DNA from: Trifolium pratense
Lineage: Eukaryota; Streptophyta; Magnoliopsida; Fabales; Fabaceae
Direction: 5' to 3'
DNA length: 64,000 nt
NCBI RefSeq assembly: GCF_020283565.1
Contig: NC_060065.1
Location: 20,622,866-20,686,865, forward strand
Shown: in pieces, positions 53,210-64,000 of the stretch
Layout of the letters: every line of letters starts with the position of its first letter
Numbering within the stretch: the stretch's first letter is position 1
Notes under the pieces: generated by a model
Seen by the model: the letters and a program-made list of their open reading frames with translations, nothing else
What the model was told of the DNA's origin: nothing
Databases searched by the model: none
Translations under genes and position numbers: made by a program

Positions 53210-54733
53210 TATTACAAAGTCATGTTAATCTTATTAGTCAAGGTCAACCCTCACTATTTAAAGAACCTTCTCGAATATTATAAATAGACTCTTAATAAAA
53301 ACAACACAAAAATTAAATAAAAACCATCTTCTATTTATATTTAAATAACATCAATAACATATAAAAAATAATCATTTTTGTACCTAACACAGTAAGAAAA
53401 AACTATCATAAAAAATAGTCATATTTTAATTTAGACTGTGCCCACTTTAAATAAGTGGGTTTTTTTTTTTTTTTTTTTAGACTTACCCCACATGAACAAT
53501 GGATAGATTAGTTACCTGTTGGATTTTGTTATTACTATATAATTAAATATATTTTTTCAATCAAACAAATTTAACGCATTTCATTAACTAATAAATGTTC
53601 AATATATAAGGGAATAATCTCAAATTTACGAAAATTAACTCAAGAATTGGCTGCCCGAACAAGAGTATGACCAACATATTCACTTGTCTCCTAACAAACT
53701 TCACTTCAAATTATATACACATGTGATTAAATATTTTAAGCCTCATAAATTGGAGGTCCAACTATGAAGGCCGAAACCACCTCCTCTTGGTTAGCATGTT
53801 ATTAGCCAAATATCAACTTTAGTATTTAAGATAAGATGCTAAGGAATTTTCTTCATACTCCCTAAATTTTTCTCATGCAAGCAAAAACACATAAAAAATT
53901 ATCGAAATTTTTTTGGGTGTTTTGCTGCATAAGAAGAGAAACTTGGGGAACAAATTTTCTCCCTTACAATAGGGGAAGCAAGCCCATTCCATAAGAATTG
54001 TGTCTTTCACTTAGGTTTTTTGAATTTATTTACCAGACTTTGAAAAACTTAAGAGATACAAAAATACAAAAACACAAAAATATTTTTTTTTTTAAAATTT
54101 AAACAATAATGGAAGAAAATTATACCTCACGTTTTTAATAAATCCTTGACAACGGCGTCAAAACCTTAATAGGTCGCATATGCACAATTCTATCATTGTA
54201 ATAAAAAGTATCAATACTTGTTCAAAAATAAAAAGTATCAATAATTTTTATTTTAATCTAAACAATATAGGAAGAAAATACTTTACTCTTTTATGTATAA
54301 ATCACATGAGAGGATACATTTGTAATATACAACACTCATTTGGAAAGTACTTGTGCTTTTTTCTTTATTTTTTTTTATCACGGCACTTGTGCTTTAGGAG
54401 AATGATTCTTTTCATTTTTTTCTCTCAATTTTTATATTTCAACTCCTAATCAACTTTTCGTAGTTTCTTTAAATTCCAATTCTATCTTTTTATATTTTAA
54501 ATGGTCTAGATTTAAGGCTCTTTTTGGTAAGATAATATTTTTAGCTTATACTGTAGCTTAAGTTCATATGATTACAAAAAAAATATTTGGTAAATGTTTT
54601 TTAAAAAGAGTTTATAGCTTATAATTTATCATATTTTCTGCCAAATTTTGAGTTTATAACTTGCTTATAAGCTTATATGACCAAAAAAACATGTTTGGTA
54701 AACATTTTTCAGAAAGAGCTTATAGTTTATTTT
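53210..54733. other. Intergenic region left of the Athila-type element
   Basis: The region is AT-rich. A poly(T) run is near 53460-53478. Two similar segments with TTTGGTAAA and AGAGCTTATAG (54530-54730) suggest a decayed repeat. No gene is recognised. Confidence 0.45.
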
Positions 54734-54738
54734 ACTAA

Positions 54739-55971
54739 TGATGGATAATTTTCGCAAGTGAACGAATTACCACGTAGTAATAAAAATATCGATCCACAGA
54801 GATTGTGTGATTAAACTAGTCGAATAGTGCTCATAGACATTATGCAAGAAATACACATAAATTGGGGGTATGTTGAGTGATGAATTGTTAGAAAACGTGC
54901 TTTGATATAATGGAAAAGCGAGGTAGAATCATCGGAATCGCCTAGTCTATAGCTAAACCACATACAATCTACTATATCATAGGAATCTACTCAAGTGTTA
55001 ACAACTAGATCGACAAATTAGTGAATCGCAATCTCTTGTCAAAATCCACTCTATTCGTTGTCGATACTCCCCCGATCTCTCGGGCGGAAGCTACCTACAA
55101 CGAATGATATAAACGCGCGTCAATCGTTCGCTACACTCTATGCCTCAATCTCTCGACCGGAGACACTCGAGCGCTTAATGCAATTCAGTTCAGAAATTAA
55201 ATCAATACTCTCGCACGTGACTTAACTCGAAATCATTACAACACTAATGAAGGATTATAAAGCATTAAACATCGAATTGCATTAAATCAACACTATGAAA
55301 AGAGTAGTTTCTTACACATATAGCAGATTACATGAGGTCTATCTACATCCTAGGCTATCCTAGATCCTACCTCCGAAGAACTTAGCTCCTCATCTCCCTT
55401 TGTTCGCGTCCGAGCTTCAATGTCATGGCTTGTGAATCCATGCTATCGATGTGCTTGGAGCTTCCTTCGGAGTCTTGAATCCCAATCTTCAAGTTCCAAA
55501 CCCAGAATGTAGATCAAATTTTGCAGAATTTTCCACCCCGAAAACAGAATTATGCAGAAACTATATATACAGAAGGCAACCACGCCGCGCGCCAGATCTA
55601 TCACGCCGCGCGTGGTTGCAGATCCATCAACTACGCCGCGCGTGATAACAGAATCACGCGGCGCGTGATCAAGTCAGAGAGCAATCTTCATCTTCAACAA
55701 AGCTTCACGCCGCGCGTGGTACGGCATCACGCCGCGCGTGATCAGAGTGAAAATCTTGGCTCCCTGTGAGCTCCATCACGCGGCGCGTGATGGGCTACGC
55801 CCCCAGCGTAGTGAAAATCCTCCATTTCCTGCAATTTTTTCTGTTTTCTTGCAAAACAAGTAATCAAGCTTATGGTTAGATTTCTCTTATATTTATTGCT
55901 AAAAACCTACTAAAATGCATCTAATATTGCTAAAATAGGCATGGATTAGAGAGTGTGACGATTCGTCATCA
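54739..55971 (-). repeat. 3' LTR of the Athila-type element (complete)
   Basis: The LTR is 1233 bp. On the minus strand it starts TGATGACGAATCG and ends AAAATTATCCATCA. A TATATATA box lies at 55562-55569 (minus), directly downstream of the palindrome array. Confidence 0.93.
55577..55803 (-). promoter_or_regulatory. CACGCCGCGCGTG palindrome array in U3
   Basis: Seven copies of CACGCCGCGCGTG or close variants, plus CTACGCCCCCAGCGTAG at the upstream end, lie immediately upstream of the TATA box. They are strongly GC-rich in an AT-rich element. The CGCG core fits CAMTA-type binding sites, but function is inferred. Confidence 0.7.
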
Positions 55972-58156
55972 CAACCCCAAACTTAAACCTTTCCTTGTCC
56001 TCAAGGAAACAACTTTTACCTCAAGCTTTTGTGTCAAGACCTTGGCATTTTCCTTAAATTCACTCGAATCATACATACGTGAGACTCACCTGATGATCAA
56101 TGATCCACCTGCAAACAATGCTCAATTGCACAACCGTTCTCGCAAGACATTTTCAAGTAGTTCACACTTTTCGACCAAGGCTCTATGATTCCATCACACT
56201 ACTCACATGCACTCTTCAGTTTGGGTAATTCACTCACATCAACACATCAATGCAAGTCAACAATAATTTTGCAAGTAGTCTAAGAATTCATTCGGTTCAC
56301 TTTGTGCACACACATTAGAGGTCTTTTAGGGTTATAACGTGGCTTGGCTAGGGTGGATGGTGATATTTTGGGATAAGTAGTAGAAAAACTTGGAGTTAGA
56401 TCACCCTATGGTCAAAAATTCATAAACCAACCCTTTTCTTTTGAACTATAGTGGACTAGAGAACTTTTTTCACATCATCAAACAAAGTTTTGCAATTCTT
56501 TTGACTTCAAGGCTATCACTTCTTTTCTATATTTTTTTTTTTTTTTTTCACATTCATTCACCTCTTATTTTTTGTTATTTTCTTTCACATTGTCTAAAGC
56601 CTTGCAACTTGTTGAAATTTCTTTTTCAATTTTTCAATTCAAAACTTTTTGTAAGTTCTCTAGTACCCTCACCCCAAACTTTATTTGTTGCTAATTCCAA
56701 AGGGCAACCCCAAACTTAGTAGTGAGCAATGCGCATCAACCACTAATTAGGTGCCTAACCTCCAAGAAAGTCATTCCTTTTTTTTTTCATCAAAAATTTC
56801 TAAAGGTTGTGCAAAATAACATTTTCTTTTTCAGCTCAAATTGGTTAAGCAAAGGATAATTATATGTAAGGGTGGATAGAAAGGCTCAAGGGTACCAAGG
56901 AACATGCCTCGTGTGTGCTACAAAAGTACCAATCAAATAAAAAGACGACAAGCAAAATCGAGAGACAATACATGAGTGGATATCACACATAGAAGGAAAA
57001 GGAGTGTTTGGCTCAATACCTCTCGGTTGGGTCGAATCAAAGAACCGGTCAAAAAGTGTGCGTTCCCGTCCTTTGCCTCTTGATCACATGAGTGCAACAA
57101 GCTATTGCACTGCAAGTTTCACAAATCACACACGGAGAAAATCAAGTAATTGATACTCAAGTAACTAGAAAGAACATGCCAAAATTTTGAAACAAACTCT
57201 AAAAGTAAAAACCATTCCACCATCAAACAAGAGAAGATTCAAATTCAGAGTACACAAATAAAACATCCAGCCAATATTCAAGCAACATCAAATATTATTA
57301 CAAACCAACGAAAGTAAAAGACAATTAAGGAAAGATAGAGTAGTAGAGTAGTAAAGTAGTAGCAGCAGCAGCAGGTTAGATAGACGGATCTGAGGCCTAA
57401 AACCAAACACCAGATTGTATACCTTAATACCTGCGAAAAACCCTCATGGCTTGAATGAATGAAATGAAGGTTTACTGAATTCACTTGCACTGATTTTAGG
57501 CTTCACATCGCACTTAAGAACTTAGTGAAATTGATAGATCTGAAGCCTAAAACCACGCAGATGAATTTGAAACCTGATGAACGGTGCGTCTTCAGCTAGA
57601 AATTGAGAGTTTAAATAATCAGAACAGAGTCACCTGATCATGCTGCGCGTGACTTACTCCACGCCGCGCGTGGTCTTTTTCAAATTCCTCTTTTGCCCAA
57701 AACTCCAACGGTCATGTTGACCCAATTCAAACGGTCAGGTTGACTTGACGACGCCGCGCGTAGTCTTACTCACGCCGCGCGTGATCACTTTAACAAAACC
57801 ACTTTCCTCTCTGCCCTGTTCACGCAGCGCGTGAAAGATACCATGCCGCGCGTGATCACTAGTCAGAGAGCTAACTTATCCAATTCCATCATCACGCCGC
57901 GCGTGGAAAGTCATTACGCCGCGCGTGATCGCTACTCCAGAGGCACCCTTCTCCTCAACTTACACTACGCCGCGCGTGATTGCACTACGCCCCCAGCGTA
58001 GTTCACTTTAACAGTCCTCTGTTTTCGCTCTGTTTGCTGCTGAATGTTGCGCACCTACCTACATAATGCAAAACAAAACAACTAATCATAAGAAATCGTT
58101 GGGTTGCCTCCCAACCAGCGCTTGTTTAACGTCCCGATGCTTGACGTTCCATGCCC
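55972..58156 (-). other. Noncoding region between pol and the 3' LTR of the Athila-type element
   Basis: This is where Athila relatives may carry an env-like gene; no such frame is seen. The purine-rich AAGTTTGGGGTTG abuts the LTR. A poly(T) run is at 56530-56549. Two similar segments with GATCTGAGGCCTAAAACC and GATCTGAAGCCTAAAACC lie at 57387 and 57537. A palindrome array is at 57640-58001. Confidence 0.7.
57640..58001 (-). promoter_or_regulatory. Second palindrome array, internal to the Athila-type element
   Basis: About nine CACGCCGCGCGTG-like copies end, on the same side as in U3, with CTACGCCCCCAGCGTAG. Both arrays share GCTCTCTGACT next to a GATCACGCGC copy on the minus strand, so they are related. 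A TATTTAAA (near 57612, minus) lies just downstream. This may be a duplicated promoter. Confidence 0.6.
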
Positions 58157-58738
58157 CTAGGGGTCGTGGAAGAAAAGGGCCACATTGTGCCGAACGAGCT
58201 CTCCACCACGATAAACTTTCAACCTTTGACCATTCACCTTAAAACTCTGATTCTCCTCCCCTGATTTGAAAATTTCCACTGCCCCATGTGGAAACACTTC
58301 CTTAACTACAAAAGGACCAGACCACTTGGACTTGAGTTTACCGGGGAATAACTTGAAACGGGAGTTAAACAGTAATACCAACTGTCCTTCGTGCAACTCT
58401 TTTGGAACTAATTTCGCATCATGATAGCGTTTAGTCCTTGCCTTGTACAGTACCGCATTCTCATATGCCCTTTCGCGCCATTCTTCCAACTCATTGAGCT
58501 TCAACAACCGAGCTCTACCGGCGAGTGTGGCATCCATGTTCAGTTGCTTAACAGCCCAGTATGCTTTATGCTCCAGCTCTACGGGTAAATGACATGCTTT
58601 TCCATAAACCAACTGATACGGGGAAAACCCGAGGTGGGTTTTAAATGCAGTACGGTATGCCCATAATGCATCATCGAGTTTGAGTGACCAATCCTTCCTA
58701 GAGGAGGAAACCGTCTTCTCAAGAATCTGTTTCAACTA
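58157..58738 (-). pseudogene. pol: C-terminal integrase of the Athila-type element
   Basis: A 192-codon frame follows the in-frame TAG at 58736-58738 and belongs to the same reading frame as the upstream pol. It has [38 protein letters not shown] and a C-terminal SH3-like part ([16 protein letters not shown]). The stop falls just after the third catalytic residue of the DDE set. Confidence 0.9.
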
Positions 58739-61171
58739 GCGATTGGACACTTCAACTTGTCCGGAAGTTTGAGGATGATAGGGAGTAGCAACCTTGTGCT
58801 TAACATTATACTTCCTCAACAAATTTTCAAGATGCTGATTAATGAAGTGCTTTCCCCCATCGCTGATTAAGATCCTTGGCACCCCGAACCTTGTAAAAAT
58901 GTTCTTTTTGAGAAACCGCACCACAGTGGTTGAATCATTGGCTTGGCAGGCTGTAGCTTCGACCCACTTTGTAACATAATCCACACAAACCAAAATGTGC
59001 ACATTAGATTGGGAAGAAGGAAACGGTCCCATGAAATCGATCCCCCATACATCAAATGGTTCGACTTCAGTTAGGCCATGCTGCGGCATCTCATCTCTTT
59101 TAGAAACACTCCCCGATCTTTGACATGCATCACAAACTTTTACAAACTCCATACAATCCTGAAATATCGTTGGCCAAAAGAACCCACATTGTAAAACCTT
59201 CGCAGCTGTTCTTGGGCCACTATGATGCCCGCCACAAGGCGAGTTATGACAATGCCACATAATACCGCGGATCTCATTATCGGCCACACATCGACGAATC
59301 ATGTCATCATTACTCATCTTGAACAAAAATGGATCATCCCAGAAGTAATGTCGCGAATCCACGAAGAGCTTCTTCTTTTGTTGTGCCGTCATTTCTTCCG
59401 GAATGAATCCACTAGCTTTGAGGTTGGCAATATCACCAAACCATGGAAACTCAGATACAGCAAGCAATTTTTCATCCGGGAATTCACACTTAATAGTTTC
59501 TTCCTTATTAGTAACATCCGGATTGCTTAGCCTTGAAAGGTGGTCAGCCACCACATTCTCTACCCCTTTCTTGTCTCGAATTTCCAAATCAAACTCCTGT
59601 AAGAGCAACATCCATCGCAACAATCGCGGCTTGGAATCGCCCTTTGTCAACAAATACTTCAAAGCTGAATGATCTGTAAAAATAATCACTTTTGACCCAA
59701 TTAGATAGGAACGAAACTTTTCCAAAGCGAATACCACCGCTAGCAATTCCTTCTCCGTTGTGGTGTAGTTAATTTGATTCTCATTAAGGACCTTGCTAGA
59801 GTAGTATATCACATGGAAAAGTTTGTTATGGTGTTGGCCTAGGACTGCACCAACCGCGTAATCACTTGCATCGCACATCAATTCAAAAGGGAGATCCCAT
59901 TGTGGCGCAACGATCACGGGGGCAGTAACCAACTTAGCTTTAAGACAATTAAATGCAGTCACACAAGCCTCATCGAAAAGAAACACCGTATCCTTGACTA
60001 GTAAGGATGATAAGGGTTTTGCAATTCTTGAAAAATCCTTAATGAACCGCCGGTAGAACCCGGCATGTCCGAGAAAACTCCTTACCCCCTTTACATTTAA
60101 CGGTGGAGGCAGCTCTTTGATTACCTCAATTTTGGCTTGGTCTACTTCAATCCCCTTTGAGGAGATTTTGTGGCCGAGAACAATCCCTTCTCTTACCATG
60201 AAGTGACATTTTTCCCAATTTAAAACCAAATTGGTACTTATACACCTTTTCAGCACATCATTCAAATTAGAAAGGCAAAAATCGAAAGACTTACCGAAAA
60301 CCGAAAAGTCATCCATAAATACCTCCATAGTGTCCTCCATCATATCGGAGAAGATGGCAAGCATACATCTTTGAAACGTCGCTGGGGCATTACATAACCC
60401 AAATGGCATTCTTCGATATGCGAACACCCCAAAGGGACAAGTAAATGCCGTTTTCTCTTGATCTTCCGGATCGACGGTGATCTGATTGTAACCTGAGTAA
60501 CCATCAAGGAAACAGTAGAACTCTTGCCCCGCTAACCGTTCCAACATCTGATCCATGAATGGCAAGGGAAAGTGATCCTTCCTAGTAGCGGTGTTAAGTC
60601 GGCGATAGTCAATGCACATACGCCATCCCGTAACAGTCCGAGATGGAATAAGCTCATTCTTATCGTTCTTCACCACAGTCATCCCCCCCTTTTTCGGAAC
60701 CACATGGACTGGGGACACCCAAGCACTATCGGAAATGGGGTATATCATGCCGGCCTCCAAGAGTTTTAGCACCTCTTTCTTCACAACTTCCTTCATGGTA
60801 GGATTGAGTCTTCGTTGAGGTTGCACAACTGGTTTAAACTCAGCTTCCAACTTGATTTTATGCATGCAAAAAGTAGGACTTATTCCTTTTAGATCGGAGA
60901 TAGTCCACCCCATTGCGGCTTTGTTGGACTTCAAGACCCTCAACAGTTTTTCCTCTTCCAAATGAGTGAGTTTGCTGCTAATGATGGCTGGAAACGAAGC
61001 ATCATCACTTAAGAACACATACTTTAGATGTGAAGGGAGTTGCTTCAGTTCGGGAGCTTTCCTTTCTTCTTCCGTTTGATCCTCATCCTTCACTTCAAGG
61101 AGGTTTTCAAACTTAGGACTTTCATCTATCCGATTAGCATTCAAATTGCTAAGACATAACTCAATTTCTCA
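58736..61171 (-). pseudogene. pol: RT, RNase H and integrase core of the Athila-type element
   Basis: An 802-codon open stretch lies between in-frame stops TGA (61169-61171) and TAG (58736-58738). The RT has [33 protein letters not shown] and catalytic [10 protein letters not shown]. RNase H has [15 protein letters not shown] and [10 protein letters not shown]. The integrase zinc finger ([19 protein letters not shown]) is followed by the core with [17 protein letters not shown] and [13 protein letters not shown]. All catalytic positions are visible. No Met starts this part; it is a polyprotein segment. Confidence 0.94.
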
Positions 61172-62265
61172 CTCCCATTCGTCTTCCTCATTACCCATAG
61201 AGTTAACTAACACTTTTTCAAGAGTGGACGAGGAGTGTTGAACCTTAAAGATATCTTCAATGACCTCGTCAACCAATTCAATTCTGAAACATTGAGTGTC
61301 ATCGTCGTGTTGTTTCATAGCTTCAAACACATTAAAGAGGATTTGTTCGCCGTCAGTCCGGAACATTAGTTCTCCCAACTCCACATCGATAAGGGCGCGA
61401 CCGGTAGCTAAGAATGGTCTTCCTAACAGCAGGGGTTCCCAATTCTTGTCTTCCTCCATGTCTAAGACAACAAAGTCAGCTGGAAACACAAATCCGCCGA
61501 CTCGAACTAGAACATCATGTAAGATCCCTTCCGGATACACGACGGACCTATCTGCCAAAGAGAGACTCATCTTTGTCGGCTTTGCTACAGCCCCCGGTAT
61601 CTTCTTCATGATTGATAACGGCATCAAATTTACACTAGCACCCAAGTCACACAAAGCCTGTCCAATAGTAAGATCCCCAATGGAACAAGGGATTGTAAAG
61701 CTCCCCGGATCTTTCTTTTTCTGAGGTAGCTTCCGCTGAATGATGGCGCTGCATTCTTCCGTCATACTTACCATCTCATCATCTAATGGTTTTCTTTTCT
61801 TTGTAAGCAGCTCCTTCAAAAACTTTGCATAACTCGGCATTTGCTCCAATGCCTCAACCAATGGTATGGCCATCTCAAGCTTGTTCAACACCTTCATGAA
61901 CTTCTTGAACTCCTTCTCTTGCTCAAGATTCTTAACTTTCTTTCTCCTAGGAAAAGGCATCCTAGCATACGGCGATTCATCAACTCCTTTACCTTTCTCA
62001 ACCTTCTTACTCTCTTTTTCTTTTATCTCCCTCTGTTTTTCAACTTCTTCTTTCTCATCCTCACTAATCTCAACTTCCTTAGACATATTTTCCTCTTCTA
62101 ATTCTCCCTCATGTCTCTCATTTTCAACTACAACTTCTTGCTTATTTTCAACTTCTCCCTCATTGACCTTCTTTTTCAAGGGCTTCTCCACAGCTGGCCT
62201 TTCCGGTATCTCTCTACTCCTCAAAGTGATTCCATTGCAAGTTTCATTTTTCGGATTATCTTTGC
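61169..62265 (-). pseudogene. Linker and protease of the Athila-type element
   Basis: After a frameshift near 62265 the frame resumes with NGITLRSREIPE, a conserved post-gag block. A long Glu/Lys-rich segment (VEKQREIKEKESKKVEK region) follows. The retropepsin domain has ALCDLGASVNLMPLS and LLGRPFLATGRALIDV. It ends at TGA 61169-61171, in the same frame as pol. Confidence 0.9.
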
Positions 62266-63578
62266 AACATAGAAAACTGTCTTGATAACTGACCCATTTG
62301 CACCTCAAGATTCTTTATAGAAGCTTCATGATTCTTGTTAGAGGTTGCTTGACTCGATTTCATCGCTTCAAAGTTGCTTTGGGTCATGAGCATGAACTGA
62401 TTTAGAGTCTCTTCCATCCTTGACGGAGGCCTTTGCTGCTGTTGCGGTGCACCTTGACTTTGCATACCGTTCCCCCACCCGGAACCGTTGTTATTGTTGT
62501 TGTACGGCTTCCGGAAATTGGCTAAGTAGCGAGCCTCCTCTGAACCCTCCGGGAAGCATCCGCCATTTGGGTGGTCCTGCAAACAAAAATCACAGCGCAC
62601 ATTGTCAATTTTACCTATTGGAGAAGATTGAACTTGTGGATTGGACAGCAGCTTCATCATTGCTTCCATTTGGCTAGTCATGAGCTTTTGCTGTGCCAAT
62701 AGTGCTGTTTGAGTATCCAATTCCAACACTCCGCCTTTCTTCTTGGCTCCTCTATCATTAGTAGCTCTATACTCGTTTTGAGCCATGCTTTCCACCAATT
62801 CTCTCGCTTCAGTTTCGTCACGGTTCTTCAACGAACCACCGGCTGATGCGTCAAGTATCATTCGCGTTTGAGCCCTCAAACCTTGGGTAAACATTTGCAT
62901 CTGATTGTGGCCATCGAAACCGTGATTCGGACACCTTTTAAGACAAACTTTGAACCTCTCCCAAGCATCATACAACGTTTCACCATCCGCTTGTTCGAAG
63001 TTGCTAATTTCAGCCCTTCTTTCTAGGAACTTATGAATAGGGAAGTAACGATCTAAGAACTTCCGCTCCAGCTGTCTCCAAGTCTCAATAGTTCCGGCGG
63101 GTATCGTGTCTAACCAATCTTTAGCACGGCCGGTGAGAGAATGCTTGAATAACCTCAGTCTTTTGTCCGATTCGCTCACCCCCGGTGGATCGGTATAGTC
63201 GCAGGCTTCATAGAAGTGAGACAAGTGTAAATTCGGGCATTGAGCTTCCGAACCTGAATAAGGATTCTCTTTTAGGGCGGACAGGACCGTGTTCTTGATG
63301 TCGAATGAGACAGGATTCGCCGGCTGAAAGCCTTGATTTGCCAACGCGTCATTGTCTCTCCTCCCATAATCACCAAGGGTACGCCTTGGCGGTTGAGGAA
63401 CCGGTGGAATCTGCTCTTCTTCCATCGTTGCTGAAGTCTGTCCTTGACAGTCCGGTGTATCCCTTAGCAAAGTTGTTCCCCTTGAAGCTTGGGCTTCCCT
63501 TGTTGCCTTCCGAATTGCGCGAGCTGTCTTTTCAATTTCGGGATCGAATTGTAGCTCAACTGGACCTGTTCTCCGCAT
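62256..63578 (-). pseudogene. gag: Gag of the Athila-type element
   Basis: The first ATG is at 63576-63578 (MRRTGPVELQFDPE). The gag domain (HLSHFYEACDYTDPPG, KHSLTGRAKDWLDTIPAGTI, RKFLDRYFPIHKFLERRAEI, ETLYDAWERFK) spans roughly residues 110-270. A Cys/His segment (CDFCLQDHPNGGC) lies near residue 330. An Asn/Gln-rich stretch and a coiled-coil tail (LNQFMLMTQSNFEAM) follow. The frame ends at 62256 soon after MGQLSRQFSMLQR, where a single-base shift separates it from protease. Confidence 0.92.
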
Positions 63579-63685
63579 GCACAAGGAAACACACAAGTAG
63601 AACGCTCCGGTAGAAAAATATCAAACAGAAAAATAAAGAAAACACAAAGAATATGAACACTATCGCCTTGTCGAATCAATCACAA

Positions 63686-63709
63686 TCCCCGGCAACGGCG
63701 CCAAAAACT
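63686..63709 (-). other. Primer binding site of the Athila-type element
   Basis: On the minus strand TTTTTGGCGCCGTTGCCGGGG lies just after the LTR end, the site common to Athila-type elements. Confidence 0.88.
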
Positions 63710-64000
63710 TGATGGATAATTTTCGCAAGTGAACGAATTACCACGTAGTAATAAAAATATCGATCCACAAGGATTGTGTGATTAAACTAGTCGAATAGTG
63801 CTCATAGACATTATGCAAGAAATACACATAAATTGGGGGTATGTTGAGTGATGAATTGTTAGAAAACGTGCTTTGATATAATGGAAAAGCGAGGTAGAAT
63901 CATCGGAATCGCCTAGTCTATAGCTAAACCACATACAATCTACTATATCATAGGAATCTACTCAAGTGTTAACAACTAGATCGACAAATTAGTGAATCGC
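63710..64000 (-). repeat. 5' LTR of the Athila-type element (partial)
   Basis: It aligns with 54739-55029 with about two mismatches near 63769 and continues past the window. Confidence 0.95.

Larger units (their letters stand above)
54739..64000 (-). mobile_element. Athila-type Ty3/gypsy retrotransposon (5' LTR cut by window edge)
   Basis: LTR copies at 54739-55971 and from 63710 onward flank minus-strand gag, protease and pol. The 291 bp available for comparison differ at about two positions, so insertion was recent. The primer site TTTTTGGCGCCGTTGCCGGGG and DLGASVN protease are typical of Athila/Calypso-type elements. Coding order is gag-PR-RT-RH-INT. ACTAA (54734-54738) should be one target duplication. 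One frameshift and two in-frame stops inactivate it. Confidence 0.95.

Overview
The window is plant nuclear DNA, AT-rich and dense in transposable elements, with one clear host gene. That gene is a TM3/SOC1-clade MADS-box flowering regulator on the minus strand. The retroelement types (a Sirevirus with an env-like gene, an Athila-type Ty3/gypsy element, Tnt1-like Ty1/copia, CACTA, hAT, Stowaway and tRNA-derived SINEs) fit a dicot. A legume is my best guess, but that is inference.

Bases 1-18577 form a nest of retrotransposons. A minus-strand Sirevirus (left LTR cut by the window edge, right LTR 14469-15569) sits inside the reverse transcriptase of an older plus-strand Ty1/copia element. That older element's remnant continues from 15570 to its 3' LTR at 17631-18577 and is itself split by a hAT-type MITE. 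Inside the Sirevirus, beyond pol, lie two plant-style transcription units that converge tail to tail: an env-like gene (minus) and a small acidic antisense ORF (plus) with its own TATA box and poly(A) signal. A young non-autonomous LTR element (1252-6699, LTRs nearly identical) has landed eleven bases into the antisense ORF.

Bases 18670-40342 (minus) hold the SOC1-like gene. Seven coding exons (182, 85, 62, 100, 42, 42 and 162 bp) give 224 codons, and all splice sites are GT-AG. Introns 1 and 2 are very large (about 11.1 and 9.2 kb). Intron 2 carries a nearly intact Ty1/copia element in the gene's own orientation, a SINE, and a hAT transposase relic flanked by two LTR-like tails. Intron 1 carries an approximately 183-bp tandem satellite, a possible nested plus-strand transcript, a CACTA element with a 3-bp target duplication, and a second CACTA end. 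A probable 5'-UTR exon lies near 40900-41100. The older copia LTR stops 92 bp from the SOC1-like stop codon and points into the gene antisense.

Bases 41141-54738 are intergenic. They contain a long inverted-repeat element, Stowaway, PIF/Harbinger and hAT MITEs, SINEs, and a plus-strand Ty1/copia element (44263-51140) whose 5' LTR is split by a 1.87-kb solo LTR.

Bases 54739-64000 are a minus-strand Athila-type Ty3/gypsy element, complete except for most of its 5' LTR. Its U3 has an array of CACGCCGCGCGTG-like palindromes just upstream of a TATA box. A related array with a TATA-like box recurs inside the element after pol, and the older copia LTR has an analogous arrangement.

All counts, boundaries and mismatch tallies were made by eye from the sequence; no database was searched.
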